A DNA stretch of 64,000 bases from Perlabentimonas gracilis (GCF_011174675.1 NZ_JAANIG010000002.1:62001-126000), one strand, 5' to 3'. Positions 35,102 through 44,681 are shown, counted from the stretch's first letter. Made by a program: numbers and translations. Notes: generated by a model from the letters alone, not told the origin.

Positions 35102-36466
35102 ATGCCTACTAACCCTACCCCTCGTGATAACTTTGGAAGTAAGTTTGGAATTATTGCCGCTGCCGCCGGATCGGCTGTTGGCCTTGGTAATATTTGGAAG
35201 TTCCCCTATGTAGCAGGCGAGAACGGAGGTGGAGCATTCCTTCTTATTTACCTGTTTTTTGTTCTGCTCATCGGAGTTCCAGTAATGATGTCGGAATTTG
35301 CCATTGGCCGGAAAGGGCAGAAGAATGCTTACGGATCGTTTTCGCTAATAGCTCCAGGTACCCGATGGAACCTGATTGGTTTCATGGGCGTGGTTGCAGC
35401 CTTCTTTATTTTGGCATTTTACAGCTCTGTTGCTGGGTGGACCTTAGAGTACATTATAAGCTCTGTATCACATAGGTTTGCTGGTCAGTCGCCAGCCGAT
35501 TTGGAGCGAAACTTTATTGGTTTCATATCAAGCCCACTTAAGCCCATTGCTTGGCAGCTAGTGTTTATGGTTTTAACTGCCCTTATTGTTTTAGCTGGTG
35601 TGAAAAAAGGGATTGAGAAATACACCAAGCTGCTAATGCCGGTACTTCTATTTCTGATCATCCTACTCTGTATTCGATCCGTTACGCTCGAAGGGGGCAA
35701 GGATGGCTTGGCATTTCTGTTTAAACCCGACTTCAGTAAGGTAACAGGCAAAACCATTCTGTTCGCATTGGGACAGGCATTCTTCTCGTTGAGCTTGGGG
35801 ATGGGCGCACTTATTACCTACTCATCGTATTTTAGTAAGAAGGAGAATCTTGCCTCAACAGCCGTTGAGGTAGCTATATCCGATAGCGTGATAGCCATAC
35901 TGGCAGGGGTTATGATTTTTCCCGCCGTATTTGCCTTTGGCATTGAACCAGGATCAGGGCCAAGCCTTGTGTTCATTACCTTGCCAGGGATTTTTCAGCA
36001 GATGCCCGGCGGCGATTTCTTTGGTGCTGTTTTCTTTATACTGCTGGCTGTTGCTGCCCTAACCTCCACCATATCGCTGCTCGAGGTGGTGGTGGCTTTC
36101 TTCTCCGAGGAGCTAAAAATTTCTCGCAGAAAGGCTACTTTTATTGCCACTGCATCTATTTCTGTTTTAGGCGTATTTGCTTCTCTTTCGTTTGGCCCCC
36201 TTGATAAGTTCACGATTTTTGGTAAAAGTATTTTCGATTTGCTCGATTACACTGCATCAAATGTTCTACTTCCGTTAGGAGGCCTTCTCATAGTGCTGTT
36301 TGTTGGTTGGTTTGCGGGCAAAAAGATTATTAAGCAAGAGCTAACTAACGAGGGCGAACTCAGGGCTAAGTATTTTCTAGCATTTGTAAATATTGTGAAA
36401 TTTGTTGCGCCTGTTGCCATTGCAGCCATACTTATCTACAGCATTTTTTGGGGTGGCCTTGGGTAA
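35102..36466 (+). CDS. sodium-dependent neurotransmitter:sodium symporter family transporter
   Basis: A 454-residue NSS-family (LeuT-like) transporter with 11-12 membrane helices. GSAVGLGNIWKFPYVAGENG at residues 20-40 (helix 1 substrate and sodium site, seen as GLGNIWKFPY) is diagnostic. It carries amino acids or related solutes into the cell with sodium. The gene is followed after 12 bp by a small membrane protein and then by a second sodium-coupled amino-acid symporter. Confidence 0.95.
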   Translation: MPTNPTPRDNFGSKFGIIAAAAGSAVGLGNIWKFPYVAGENGGGAFLLIYLFFVLLIGVPVMMSEFAIGRKGQKNAYGSFSLIAPGTRWNLIGFMGVVAAFFILAFYSSVAGWTLEYIISSVSHRFAGQSPADLERNFIGFISSPLKPIAWQLVFMVLTALIVLAGVKKGIEKYTKLLMPVLLFLIILLCIRSVTLEGGKDGLAFLFKPDFSKVTGKTILFALGQAFFSLSLGMGALITYSSYFSKKENLASTAVEVAISDSVIAILAGVMIFPAVFAFGIEPGSGPSLVFITLPGIFQQMPGGDFFGAVFFILLAVAALTSTISLLEVVVAFFSEELKISRRKATFIATASISVLGVFASLSFGPLDKFTIFGKSIFDLLDYTASNVLLPLGGLLIVLFVGWFAGKKIIKQELTNEGELRAKYFLAFVNIVKFVAPVAIAAILIYSIFWGGLG

Positions 36467-36478
36467 ATTTTAGTAGCT

Positions 36479-36934
36479 ATGGAACGGATATACCTATACA
36501 AGATTTTTAAGAACAGATTTGCAAAGTATTTCTATGTACTTGGGTTATTGATGTTTGTTTACGGAATCGTGTTCCTTATTCGATTGTTTGTACTTGAACT
36601 TCAGTTCGATGCATTTGGTTCAAGAGCAAGTCTTACCTTCATCGCCTTCCAAGGTCTAGTTGTGATTTTACAGTATGCTATTGCATTACGAAATACTAGG
36701 TACTTCATCGAATTTGGAGGCAATTGCATTAGCTACCTTCTTCCAAAGCAGTGTTCACCCGAGTCGATTCAATTACAAGACGTAAACAAGATTGTGATTA
36801 AGCTAAATGAGGTAGATATCCATTTGCCTGAAGGCAAAAAGTCATTACGTTTCAATAATGTTGAATACAAGGAGCTGAAACAGATAAAACAACGGTTTGA
36901 GGAGTTATCGGTTGCTGTCGGTAAGCAATTGTGA
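36479..36934 (+). CDS. unknown small membrane protein between two sodium symporters
   Basis: A 151-residue protein I do not recognise. Two membrane helices (about 18-40 and 49-69) sit near the N-terminus. The rest is a soluble, charged domain with an HLPEGKKSLRF strand-like segment and a helical end, topology resembling small PH-like membrane proteins. It starts 12 bp after the NSS transporter gene and ends 29 bp before the alanine symporter gene, so a shared transcript is likely. No role beyond that context is proposed. Confidence 0.7.
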   Translation: MERIYLYKIFKNRFAKYFYVLGLLMFVYGIVFLIRLFVLELQFDAFGSRASLTFIAFQGLVVILQYAIALRNTRYFIEFGGNCISYLLPKQCSPESIQLQDVNKIVIKLNEVDIHLPEGKKSLRFNNVEYKELKQIKQRFEELSVAVGKQL

Positions 36935-36963
36935 GCTACATCCAAACATAAACCTAATGATTG

Positions 36964-38436
36964 ATGAAAGGTATTGATCAACGAATCAATGAGATGTTTC
37001 AACCCGTAGTTGATGCACTTTCGCAAATCTTGTTTTGGGATCCCATAAAAGCATTAGGAATTGATATAGGCGCTGCTGCGCCTATTGTTGTTTTATGGTT
37101 AATAGTTGGTGGCCTGTTTTTTACCATAAGGATGAAGTTCATAAATATTCGTGCTTTTGGGCATGGCGTTGCGCTTGCATCGGGTCGTTACAGGTCCAAA
37201 CAAAGCCAAGGGGAGGTTAGCCCTTTTCAGGCCCTTACCACAGCGCTTTCGGCCACGGTGGGGCTGGGGAATATTGCGGGTGTTGCTATAGCCATAAGCT
37301 TGGGAGGCCCAGGCGCAACCATTTGGATGATAATGGCCGGTTTTCTTGGAATGTCGCTTAAGTTTACCGAATGTACCCTTGGTGTTAAATACAGAGTAAT
37401 TGATGAGAAAGGAAAAGTTTCGGGTGGCCCAATGTATTATTTGCGAAAAGGATTGGAGGGTAAGGGGCGGAAACAGCTGGGCATTTTCCTTGCCATTCTA
37501 TTTGCTATTCTGGTAATAGGCGCTTCTTTCGGTGGTGGAAATATGCTTCAGGTGAATCAGGCTTTTGCCCAGCTGCAGTATGTAGTTCCACAGATGGAGG
37601 GGTACGGAGCCGTTTTTGGTTTAGTGGTTGCTTTCCTGGTTGGGCTTGTTGTTGTTGGCGGAATTAAGGGCATAGCGCGAGTAACCAGCAAGCTTGTACC
37701 CATTATGGCCATCATCTATATAGTAACCTCAATGTATATCATTGGCGTTCATTTTAGCGAGCTGGGAGCAATATTTAAGCTAATTTTCAGAAGTGCTTTT
37801 GGCCTCGAGGCCATTGGTGGAGGATTCTTTGGGGCACTATTCGTTGGGTTTCAGCGGGGAGCATTCTCCAATGAGGCAGGAATTGGTTCATCGCCCATTG
37901 CACACGCAGCGGCACAAACTACAGAGCCTGTGAGCGAAGGGATGGTTGCCCTGCTCGAACCGTTTGTCGATACCATGGTGGTGTGTACCATGACCGCTTT
38001 GGGGATTGTATCAACTGGTTTGTACGTGAACCCCGATGGGCTGGAGGGAGCGCAGCTCACTGCCGCAGCATTTGGCAGCATACTACCTTGGTTCCCTTAC
38101 ATTCTGGTGCTTTGCATTTTCCTTTTTGCCTTCTCCACCATGATATCATGGTCCTACTATGGCCTTAAGGGGTTTAATTTCCTTTTTGCAAAGCCATTAA
38201 CAAGATTAACTGGAAAAAGTAGAATGTCCGATTTGGTTTACTACTTCTTTTTCCTTGCCAGCATCGTGGTGGGTGCATCCAGCAGCCTTACAGCTGTTAT
38301 CGATTTTTCTGATATGATGATTCTAGGGATGGCCTTCCCCAACATTATTGGGTTAATGTATCTTGCTCCCGAGGTTTCGCTTGATATGAAGCAATATCTC
38401 CACAAACTCAAGTTGCAACAAAGCTCTCAACAATAA
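36964..38436 (+). CDS. alanine or glycine:cation symporter (AGCS family)
   Basis: A 490-residue AGCS transporter with about 10-11 membrane helices. ALSATVGLGNIAGVAIAISLGGPGA (in part, TVGLGNIAGVA), GGPMYYLRKGL and FVGFQRGAFSNEAGIGSSPIAHAAA (in part, GAFSNEAGIGS) are family signatures. It imports alanine or glycine with sodium. The start is the ATG at 36964; a TTG codon directly upstream is not needed. It is probably transcribed with the two genes before it. Confidence 0.95.
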   Translation: MKGIDQRINEMFQPVVDALSQILFWDPIKALGIDIGAAAPIVVLWLIVGGLFFTIRMKFINIRAFGHGVALASGRYRSKQSQGEVSPFQALTTALSATVGLGNIAGVAIAISLGGPGATIWMIMAGFLGMSLKFTECTLGVKYRVIDEKGKVSGGPMYYLRKGLEGKGRKQLGIFLAILFAILVIGASFGGGNMLQVNQAFAQLQYVVPQMEGYGAVFGLVVAFLVGLVVVGGIKGIARVTSKLVPIMAIIYIVTSMYIIGVHFSELGAIFKLIFRSAFGLEAIGGGFFGALFVGFQRGAFSNEAGIGSSPIAHAAAQTTEPVSEGMVALLEPFVDTMVVCTMTALGIVSTGLYVNPDGLEGAQLTAAAFGSILPWFPYILVLCIFLFAFSTMISWSYYGLKGFNFLFAKPLTRLTGKSRMSDLVYYFFFLASIVVGASSSLTAVIDFSDMMILGMAFPNIIGLMYLAPEVSLDMKQYLHKLKLQQSSQQ

Positions 38437-38442
38437 ATTTCT

Positions 38443-38450
38443 TATCTTTG
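38443..38450 (+). promoter_or_regulatory. -7 box of the transaldolase-like gene
   Basis: TATCTTTG, an exact TAnnTTTG match, 31 bp before the start codon. It lies 6 bp after the symporter stop, so the next gene has its own promoter. Confidence 0.5.
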
Positions 38451-38481
38451 CGCCCTAACCATCAACTAAATATTTATTGTT

Positions 38482-39138
38482 ATGAGATTCTTTATCGATA
38501 CAGCAAACCTCGATCAAATTCGCGAAGCCAACGACCTTGGCGTGCTCGACGGAGTAACTACCAACCCATCGCTAATGGCCAAGGAGGGCATTAAGGGCGA
38601 GGCCAACATAAAGCAGCACTACGTAGATATTTGCAACATTGTTAAGGGCGATATCTCGGCAGAGGTTATTGCCACCGATTTTGAGGGGATGATTCGTGAG
38701 GGTAAGGAGCTGGCAGCACTGCATGAGCAGATCGTTGTTAAGGTGCCTTGCACCAAGGAGGGCATAAAGGCCATCAAGTATTTTACCGATAATGGCATTC
38801 GTACCAACTGTACCCTAGTCTTTTCCGTTGGGCAGGCTCTTTTGGCTGCAAAAGCTGGGGCCACCTACGTTTCGCCTTTCATTGGCAGGCTCGATGATGT
38901 TTCAACCGATGGCGTGGAGCTTATCCGCCAAATAGTTGATGTTTATAACTACTACGAGTATGGTACACAGGTGTTGGCAGCTTCTATCCGCCACACTATG
39001 CACATTGTTCAGTGCCTCGAGGCTGGTGCCGATGTGGCAACCTGCCCTTTGGATGCCATTCTGGGATTACTGAAGCACCCCCTAACCGACATTGGTTTGG
39101 CCAAGTTTTTAGAAGATTACAAGAAGGTTAACGGCTAG
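38482..39138 (+). CDS. fructose-6-phosphate aldolase / small transaldolase
   Basis: A 218-residue class I aldolase of the TalC/FSA family. The N-terminal MRFFIDTANLDQIREA and GVTTNPSLMAKEG are hallmarks, and the Schiff-base lysine is Lys87 in VVKVPCT. The small subfamily includes fructose-6-phosphate aldolases and true transaldolases; which one this is cannot be settled here. It has its own -7 box and terminator, so it is monocistronic. Confidence 0.92.
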   Translation: MRFFIDTANLDQIREANDLGVLDGVTTNPSLMAKEGIKGEANIKQHYVDICNIVKGDISAEVIATDFEGMIREGKELAALHEQIVVKVPCTKEGIKAIKYFTDNGIRTNCTLVFSVGQALLAAKAGATYVSPFIGRLDDVSTDGVELIRQIVDVYNYYEYGTQVLAASIRHTMHIVQCLEAGADVATCPLDAILGLLKHPLTDIGLAKFLEDYKKVNG

Positions 39139-39160
39139 TAAACTTTTTTACCATATCTTT

Positions 39161-39202
39161 AGGCACACTTTTTACGCTACGTAAGGGTGTGCCATTTTTT
39201 TA
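39161..39202 (+). terminator. terminator after the transaldolase-like gene
   Basis: GGCACAC (39162-39168) pairs with GTGTGCC (39187-39193), with an inner TACG/CGTA pairing, followed by a T run. Confidence 0.82.
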
Positions 39203-39214
39203 ACTTTTTTGGCT

Positions 39215-39826
39215 ATGCTAATAAAAATTTACCCCGAGAACCCTAATCCAAGAGATTTAGATCAGGTTGTTGATGTTCTACAAAACGGAGGTGTGATAAT
39301 CTATCCAACCGATACCGTTTACGGCATTGGCTGCGATATCTCCAAACCAAAGGCCGTGGAGCGCATTATAAAGATTAAGGAGATGAAACCTAAGGAAGCC
39401 CGCTTTTCGTTTATCTGTAGCGACCTTAGCCACATTGCCGATTACGCACGTATTGACAATAGCACATTCAAATTGCTAAAACGTAACCTGCCTGGCCCTT
39501 TCACTTTTATTCTACCGGGCCTAAACAGGGTTCCCGATTATTTTATCAGCAAGCGCAAAACTGTTGGGATTCGAATTCCTGATAACTCCATTATTCTGGA
39601 GTTGGTAAAGCTGCTAGGCAATCCAATTCTCACCACATCGCTGAAAGATGATGATGAAGTTATTGAGTACACCACCGACCCTGAACTAATTTACGAGAAG
39701 TATCAAGATTTGGTGGATGTGGTAATTGACGGTGGGTATGGCGGAAACATACCCTCAACCATAGTTGATTGTACCGAGGCTGAGCCAACCCTTGTAAGGG
39801 AGGGTAAAGGAGAGGTTATATGGTAA
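39215..39826 (+). CDS. YciO-like Sua5/YrdC family protein
   Basis: A 203-residue member of the Sua5/YciO/YrdC fold. VIIYPTDTVYGIGCD is shared by the whole family. The middle and end (FSFICSDLSHIADYA, PGPFTFILPG, KTVGIRIPDN, PILTTSLK and GGYGGNIPSTIVDC) match YciO rather than TsaC/YrdC. True threonylcarbamoyl-AMP synthases carry a TSAN-type motif where this has TTSL. YciO of E. coli has only weak activity of this kind, so the cellular role is open. The start is the ATG at 39215. Confidence 0.85.
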   Translation: MLIKIYPENPNPRDLDQVVDVLQNGGVIIYPTDTVYGIGCDISKPKAVERIIKIKEMKPKEARFSFICSDLSHIADYARIDNSTFKLLKRNLPGPFTFILPGLNRVPDYFISKRKTVGIRIPDNSIILELVKLLGNPILTTSLKDDDEVIEYTTDPELIYEKYQDLVDVVIDGGYGGNIPSTIVDCTEAEPTLVREGKGEVIW

Positions 39827-39853
39827 ACCTTTGGTAACCAATTATGGTTAGCG

Positions 39854-40405
39854 CTATGCCAGCTTAACCTTGTACGATGCGCTGAACTTACCCTTGGTTA
39901 TAGCATTGAGCTTACTCTTTAGCAGCTGCTTTCGAATTGTCGAAACCTTGTCCGTAAAAAGAATTCCATCCAGATGGTCGTACTCATGCTGTATTATGCG
40001 GGCAGCAACGCCATCGTATCGCTCCTCATGGGGAGTGAAATTCTCATCAACATACCTAATGACAATTGACTCGGGGCGCTCAACATCCTCCCTAATGTTT
40101 GGAATGCTTAGGCAACCCTCGTTGTATAGTGTTTCGTGCTCATCTTTCTCAACAATATGTGCATTGATGAAAACCTTCTTAAATCCTTCCAATTCGGGAT
40201 TATCCTCTGCAAGCGGATTCCCATCCATCACGAAAAGCCTAATGGAGAGCCCAACCTGTGGTGCGGCAAGCCCAATGCCATCGGAGTGGTACATAGTTTC
40301 GAACATATCGTCAATAAGCTCCTTTAGCTTGGGGTAATCGGGGGTAATATCCTGTGCAACCCTTCTTAATACGGGCGATCCGTAAACGTAAACTGGTTTT
40401 ATCAT
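39854..40405 (-). CDS. def: peptide deformylase
   Basis: A 183-residue metallopeptidase removing the N-formyl group from new proteins. All three motifs are present: [17 protein letters not shown] (metal Cys) and QHEYDHLDG (metal His pair and catalytic Glu). Length is normal. It starts 2 bp after the ruvX stop and is co-transcribed with it. Confidence 0.96.
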   Translation of the reverse strand: MIKPVYVYGSPVLRRVAQDITPDYPKLKELIDDMFETMYHSDGIGLAAPQVGLSIRLFVMDGNPLAEDNPELEGFKKVFINAHIVEKDEHETLYNEGCLSIPNIREDVERPESIVIRYVDENFTPHEERYDGVAARIIQHEYDHLDGILFTDKVSTIRKQLLKSKLNAITKGKFSASYKVKLA

Positions 40406-40407
40406 TA

Positions 40408-40836
40408 TTATTTCTGTTTGTCAAAATCTAAACTTTCGAGATACGATTGCAAAATAATGGTTGCGCTAATGGTATCAACCATTGCCTTGTCGCGTCTGTC
40501 CATCTTTTTTACTCCTCCGTCAAGCATGGTTTGAAACGCTATTTTTGAGGTGAAGCGCTCATCAACTAGCTTGATGGGTATTTGGGGGTGTAGCTTTTTA
40601 AATCTATTTATAACTGGTTCGATGTATTTAACAGCTTCCGATGGCTCATTGTTCATTTGTTTTGGCATACCAATAACCACGAGCTCAACAGGGTTTTCTT
40701 GAATGTAGCTTGCAAAGAAATCGAACAAATGAGCAGTAGCAACCGTAGCAATCCCATTGGCAATAATTTGTAGCGGATCAGTTGCGGCAATTCCCGTTCT
40801 TTTCCGTCCAATATCAAGTGCAACTATTCTACCCAA
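40408..40836 (-). CDS. ruvX: RuvX/YqgF family pre-16S rRNA nuclease
   Basis: A 142-residue RNase H-fold protein. [19 protein letters not shown] at the start carries the first catalytic Asp (seen as [11 protein letters not shown]), and VDERFTS and the C-terminal KAMVDTISA hold the others. YqgF was named a Holliday junction resolvase; in E. coli it matures the 16S rRNA 5' end. It lies 11 bp after the LytTR regulator gene and 2 bp before def. Confidence 0.93.
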   Translation of the reverse strand: MGRIVALDIGRKRTGIAATDPLQIIANGIATVATAHLFDFFASYIQENPVELVVIGMPKQMNNEPSEAVKYIEPVINRFKKLHPQIPIKLVDERFTSKIAFQTMLDGGVKKMDRRDKAMVDTISATIILQSYLESLDFDKQK

Positions 40837-40847
40837 AGTTTTGAATG

Positions 40848-41615
40848 TTAGACGTTTTTACCCGCTTGAACTATCTTCTCGAGATGTGAAATGATTTTTT
40901 CACGGTTGGTAGGGCTTAAAGCAACATGGTAATCTCCTTCAAGGATAATGGTTCCGTCGCCTTTCTTATCGATCTTTTCAACCTTGTTCAGGTTCACTAG
41001 CACTCCTTTTTCTGTTGATATAAACCCTTTCTTCAGCAAATTGTTTTCCACATCAAGATTCCCAGTTGAACAAGTAAAGGTAGTGCCACCAACCATTGTA
41101 AATGTATATTGATTTTTGTGGGTTTCGAGTTTTAAAACAGCGTTAAGATCTACGTACTTGTAATTACCCTCATTTGGGACAACCAATTTTTGAGGTAGAA
41201 TTTGTTCAATATTCTGAAATAGCGCCTTGTATCTTTCACGGGGGCTAATTTTTGTTTTGCGAATTTCGGTTACTTTCTCAACAGCCTTAACCAGTTCCTC
41301 AATATCAATGGGCTTAAGTATGTAGTCAATGGCGCTGTACTTAAAGGCCTTAACAGCAAACTGATTGTAAGCGGTTATAAAGATCACCTCAAAGTCTAGA
41401 TCGGGCAGCTGTTCTAGCAGCTCAAAGCCATTGGCCTGAGGCATTTCGATATCAAGAAAAACGATGTCGGGGTTGTGCTTGTTCACCAGTTCAAGCCCTT
41501 CGGCAACCGAATGGCCTTTAGCAACCACGCTCACATTGGGACAGTATGAATTTAATAAGAGCTCTAGGGTTCGTAGGGCTGCTTGTTCATCGTCGATGAT
41601 TATGGCGCTTAGCAT
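40848..41615 (-). CDS. LytTR-family response regulator
   Basis: A 255-residue regulator with an N-terminal receiver domain (about 1-120; acidic pocket DDE at 8-10, phosphorylation Asp55 in VFLDIEMP, and a conserved Lys in YILKP) and a C-terminal LytTR DNA-binding domain (about 155-250). The start is the ATG at 41615. The propeller sensor kinase gene is just upstream (60 bp), and the two almost surely form a signalling pair. ruvX and def follow closely and may be read through from this transcript. Confidence 0.93.
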   Translation of the reverse strand: MLSAIIIDDEQAALRTLELLLNSYCPNVSVVAKGHSVAEGLELVNKHNPDIVFLDIEMPQANGFELLEQLPDLDFEVIFITAYNQFAVKAFKYSAIDYILKPIDIEELVKAVEKVTEIRKTKISPRERYKALFQNIEQILPQKLVVPNEGNYKYVDLNAVLKLETHKNQYTFTMVGGTTFTCSTGNLDVENNLLKKGFISTEKGVLVNLNKVEKIDKKGDGTIILEGDYHVALSPTNREKIISHLEKIVQAGKNV

Positions 41616-41635
41616 AGGCACTGATTATTACGGTG

Positions 41636-41643
41636 CAAAACTA
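41636..41643 (-). promoter_or_regulatory. possible internal -7 box before the LytTR regulator
   Basis: The minus strand reads TAGTTTTG, a TAnnTTTG match, 20 bp before the ATG at 41615. It would allow transcription of the regulator, ruvX and def independent of the kinase gene. Confidence 0.35.
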
Positions 41644-41675
41644 CAAAAAATCTATCACTAGTTTGTTATCGTGGC

Positions 41676-44600
41676 TCAATCAAAACCATTTTCTTCCAGC
41701 ACATCCTGAGGTATTCTGATTACCACTTTGGTGCCTGTGCTACCATCGGGATTATTGATATCGAAATACTTAATATCAAACCGCTCTTTGTATAGAGAGT
41801 TCAGTAGATCGATACGCTGTGCAGTTATTTTAAATCCTAGCGATTTTCTTTCGGGATCCTGCTTTGCTCTAATTTCCTGAGCCAGTTTTCGGCCCACACC
41901 ATTATCTTCTATTGTACATATTAAAACGTTGCTTACACCTGCTATGTGAACCTTAACCCAACCCTCTTGCTTGGTTTTAAGCATAATGCCATGCCAAATG
42001 GAGTTTTCCACAAAGGGTTGTATCAAGAGCGTGGGAACCCGCAGCTCGAGCAGCTTGTCGTTCTCCACCTCAATATAGTATTCGAACTTGCCTGATAGCC
42101 TTAGGGATTCCAGCTCAAGGTATAGCCTTAAAGCTTCTAGCTCATCCTTTAGTGGGATGGATGAAACCTGTGAGTTGTCGAGAATCAATCGCATTAGCTT
42201 GGCAAACTTGGTGAGGTACTTATGAGAGCTGATATGATCCTTTTCAAGAATGTAAAGTTGAATTGAGTTTAGCGTATTGAAAATAAAATGGGGATTCATT
42301 TGCTGCCTCAACGATTTTTGTTTATACACATTGAGGTTGTTTACTAGGTTGTTACGCTTTTTGATTGATGCTATGCGAAGGCGATAGATCAGGTAGATAA
42401 ACAGAGTGAAGACAAGAGTTGATATGATTATAAACCAGTAGGTTTGCCATATGGCTGGCCTAATAGTAAACTGAATTTCGGCTGTTTGGCCCCATATCCC
42501 ATCGGAGTTTTGTGCCTGAACCTGAAAGAAGTAATTGCCCGGTGATAGCTGGCTAAAGGTTGAAGTTGGGGTAGTGGTATATACCCACTTGGCTTCAGGC
42601 CCATCAAAGCGGTAACGGTACTGGATTCGGCCAAAGTTTTTAAATGCGAAACCAACGTAGTCAATTTCAATGGTATTGTTTCCGTAGTCAACTTCAATAG
42701 GTTGTTCTTTTAACCCGTAACTTTGCCCATTGAGAATGAAATCAGTTATTAAGCATTTTGTGCTAACCTCGTTAGGTTTGAAATTATTGATATTTATTAC
42801 TGATAACCCTTTGGTGGTTGAAACATAAGCTAGGCTACCTCTAACAAAAATGTCGGTAGTTTCATTGGTTGGTAGCCCATGTGATGTGTTGATGTTGGTC
42901 ACATTAAAATTGCCAGCTAAATCGCCCGTAATAAGGCTAACACCTCTGTTTGTGGCAAGCCAAATGCCCGAAGGGGCAACAAAAATTTTGTTGATGTAGT
43001 TACTTGCAATGCCGTTGCTCTGGGTAATCTGCCAAAGGTTAATTCCATCAAATACCAAAAGTCCAATTCCCTTTGTTGATACGAGTAACTTCTTGTCGAA
43101 CGTACAGGTTATGTAACTTGCCGATTGGGCAAAAAGGGAGTGTTTTTCACCCATATATTCGTAGATGTTGGAATGATACTTCCACACACCATTGTTGGTA
43201 GCCATCCACACAGCGCGAGTGGAGTCCTCGTAAACAGAGTTAACTATTCCGCTGAACTCATGCTCTAACCGTGAGGTGTAAACAAACGATTCTCCGTCAA
43301 ACTTACTAATACCCCAGCTACTCGCAATCCAGTAGCCACCGTCACTAGAATGAATCATATCTCTGGGGTGACTACCCATTGTTTGCGATGAAAAGTAGTC
43401 TTTTACATTATTGTTCTTATCCATTGAGTGGAGATATGCGCTGGTGCCAATCCATATGTGGGAAGATGTTGAGTCAATGCCAATGAACCTAATTGGTAGA
43501 ACCCCTAAAGAGTCTGTTCTAAGGGTGTAGTTGGTTATGCTTTGATTTTGGATATGGCTAATTGTGCCCTGCTCACTACCAGCATATACGCCGGCTCTAT
43601 TGGCAAATACAGTGTTTACTCTCTCGCTGGGAAGTCCCGATTCTTCGTTGTAAGTTAGGATATTGATGTTGGGGATGTAAAATATCCCGTTGGCAAGGCT
43701 TGTAAACCAGTAACCATTCTCGTGATCCCTTTCTACAGATGAGATTTGGTACTTCTCCAGAATAAAGAGGTTATTGGGATGATTGAAATGGCCATTATGC
43801 AGCCTGTGTACACCACCTTCAATGGGAGCTACCCATAAATTATTGTTGTATTCTAGGCTAGTCCAAATTACTTCATAACCAAAATCATGATAGGATATAA
43901 TGTTTCTATTCTCAACTTTCATTACCCTTCCCCCATTACTTAGAATCAACTTATTGTGAGATTCTTCAATTATAATGAAATGGAACGGTGAGCGAACATT
44001 TGTATTTTGAATGTTGAAGGTGTCATTAGGAAGCCTAAATGAGAAGAGAAACCTCTTTTTAAACTCTTCCAGATCATTGTATTGACTCCCATAAATCGAT
44101 TTGTTTGATACTAGCAGTGGCCCATCTGGATGTTTTTCAACAATAATGCTTACGTCTTGAATTTCATGGGGTTCAGTTACAATACCTTCTGCTGAAATAA
44201 CAATGCGTCCAATACCTCTAAACGAGATGTTCACATTGTCAAGCGTATCAACATAAAACGATTTTTTAATAGTTCCACGCGACTGGGCAATGTAGTCGTT
44301 AAGCCGATGGTTGTACGCAAATGGTTTAATTTCATCGTCCTCAAAATAGGCCAATCGGCCTGAGCTCGATATGAACCAAATTCTACCTTTGTAATCGATA
44401 AATATTTCATGGATGGTGCTTTCCACCAGACCTTCATTCACTCCAAAATTCTTAAAAGAATAACCGTCGAATCGGCTAACACCGTTGGCAGTGGCAATCC
44501 AAAGATAACCAATGGAGTCTTGGACAATATGGTATGTTTCGTTGGAGGGTAATCCATCATCTACGCTAAATTGCCTATGGATTGGTTTGGGGCCTGTTGC

Positions 44601-44681
44601 TAAATTTTGTGCTTGTGGAAAGCTAGAAGCCATTAAAAATAGCAGAGTTGTTAACAGAAATCTTATCACAGGATTGTTCAA
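41676..44681 (-). CDS. two-component propeller sensor histidine kinase (LytS-type, non-hybrid)
   Basis: A 1001-residue sensor. It has a signal sequence (about 1-24), a long periplasmic region of two-component propeller repeats (about 40-660, for example GLPSNETYHIVQDSIGYLWIA seen as DSIGYLWIATANG and DYKGRIWFISS), a Y_Y_Y domain (about 675-740), one membrane helix (about 744-768), then a LytS-type kinase core. The core has MNPHFIFN (His798) and an ATPase domain (PFVENSIWHG, EDNGVGRK). Unlike hybrid HTCS sensors it carries no receiver or AraC domain. The LytTR regulator follows. The ligand is unknown; this sensor class often detects oligosaccharides, but no polysaccharide-utilisation genes lie nearby. 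Confidence 0.93.
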   Translation of the reverse strand: MNNPVIRFLLTTLLFLMASSFPQAQNLATGPKPIHRQFSVDDGLPSNETYHIVQDSIGYLWIATANGVSRFDGYSFKNFGVNEGLVESTIHEIFIDYKGRIWFISSSGRLAYFEDDEIKPFAYNHRLNDYIAQSRGTIKKSFYVDTLDNVNISFRGIGRIVISAEGIVTEPHEIQDVSIIVEKHPDGPLLVSNKSIYGSQYNDLEEFKKRFLFSFRLPNDTFNIQNTNVRSPFHFIIIEESHNKLILSNGGRVMKVENRNIISYHDFGYEVIWTSLEYNNNLWVAPIEGGVHRLHNGHFNHPNNLFILEKYQISSVERDHENGYWFTSLANGIFYIPNINILTYNEESGLPSERVNTVFANRAGVYAGSEQGTISHIQNQSITNYTLRTDSLGVLPIRFIGIDSTSSHIWIGTSAYLHSMDKNNNVKDYFSSQTMGSHPRDMIHSSDGGYWIASSWGISKFDGESFVYTSRLEHEFSGIVNSVYEDSTRAVWMATNNGVWKYHSNIYEYMGEKHSLFAQSASYITCTFDKKLLVSTKGIGLLVFDGINLWQITQSNGIASNYINKIFVAPSGIWLATNRGVSLITGDLAGNFNVTNINTSHGLPTNETTDIFVRGSLAYVSTTKGLSVININNFKPNEVSTKCLITDFILNGQSYGLKEQPIEVDYGNNTIEIDYVGFAFKNFGRIQYRYRFDGPEAKWVYTTTPTSTFSQLSPGNYFFQVQAQNSDGIWGQTAEIQFTIRPAIWQTYWFIIISTLVFTLFIYLIYRLRIASIKKRNNLVNNLNVYKQKSLRQQMNPHFIFNTLNSIQLYILEKDHISSHKYLTKFAKLMRLILDNSQVSSIPLKDELEALRLYLELESLRLSGKFEYYIEVENDKLLELRVPTLLIQPFVENSIWHGIMLKTKQEGWVKVHIAGVSNVLICTIEDNGVGRKLAQEIRAKQDPERKSLGFKITAQRIDLLNSLYKERFDIKYFDINNPDGSTGTKVVIRIPQDVLEENGFD

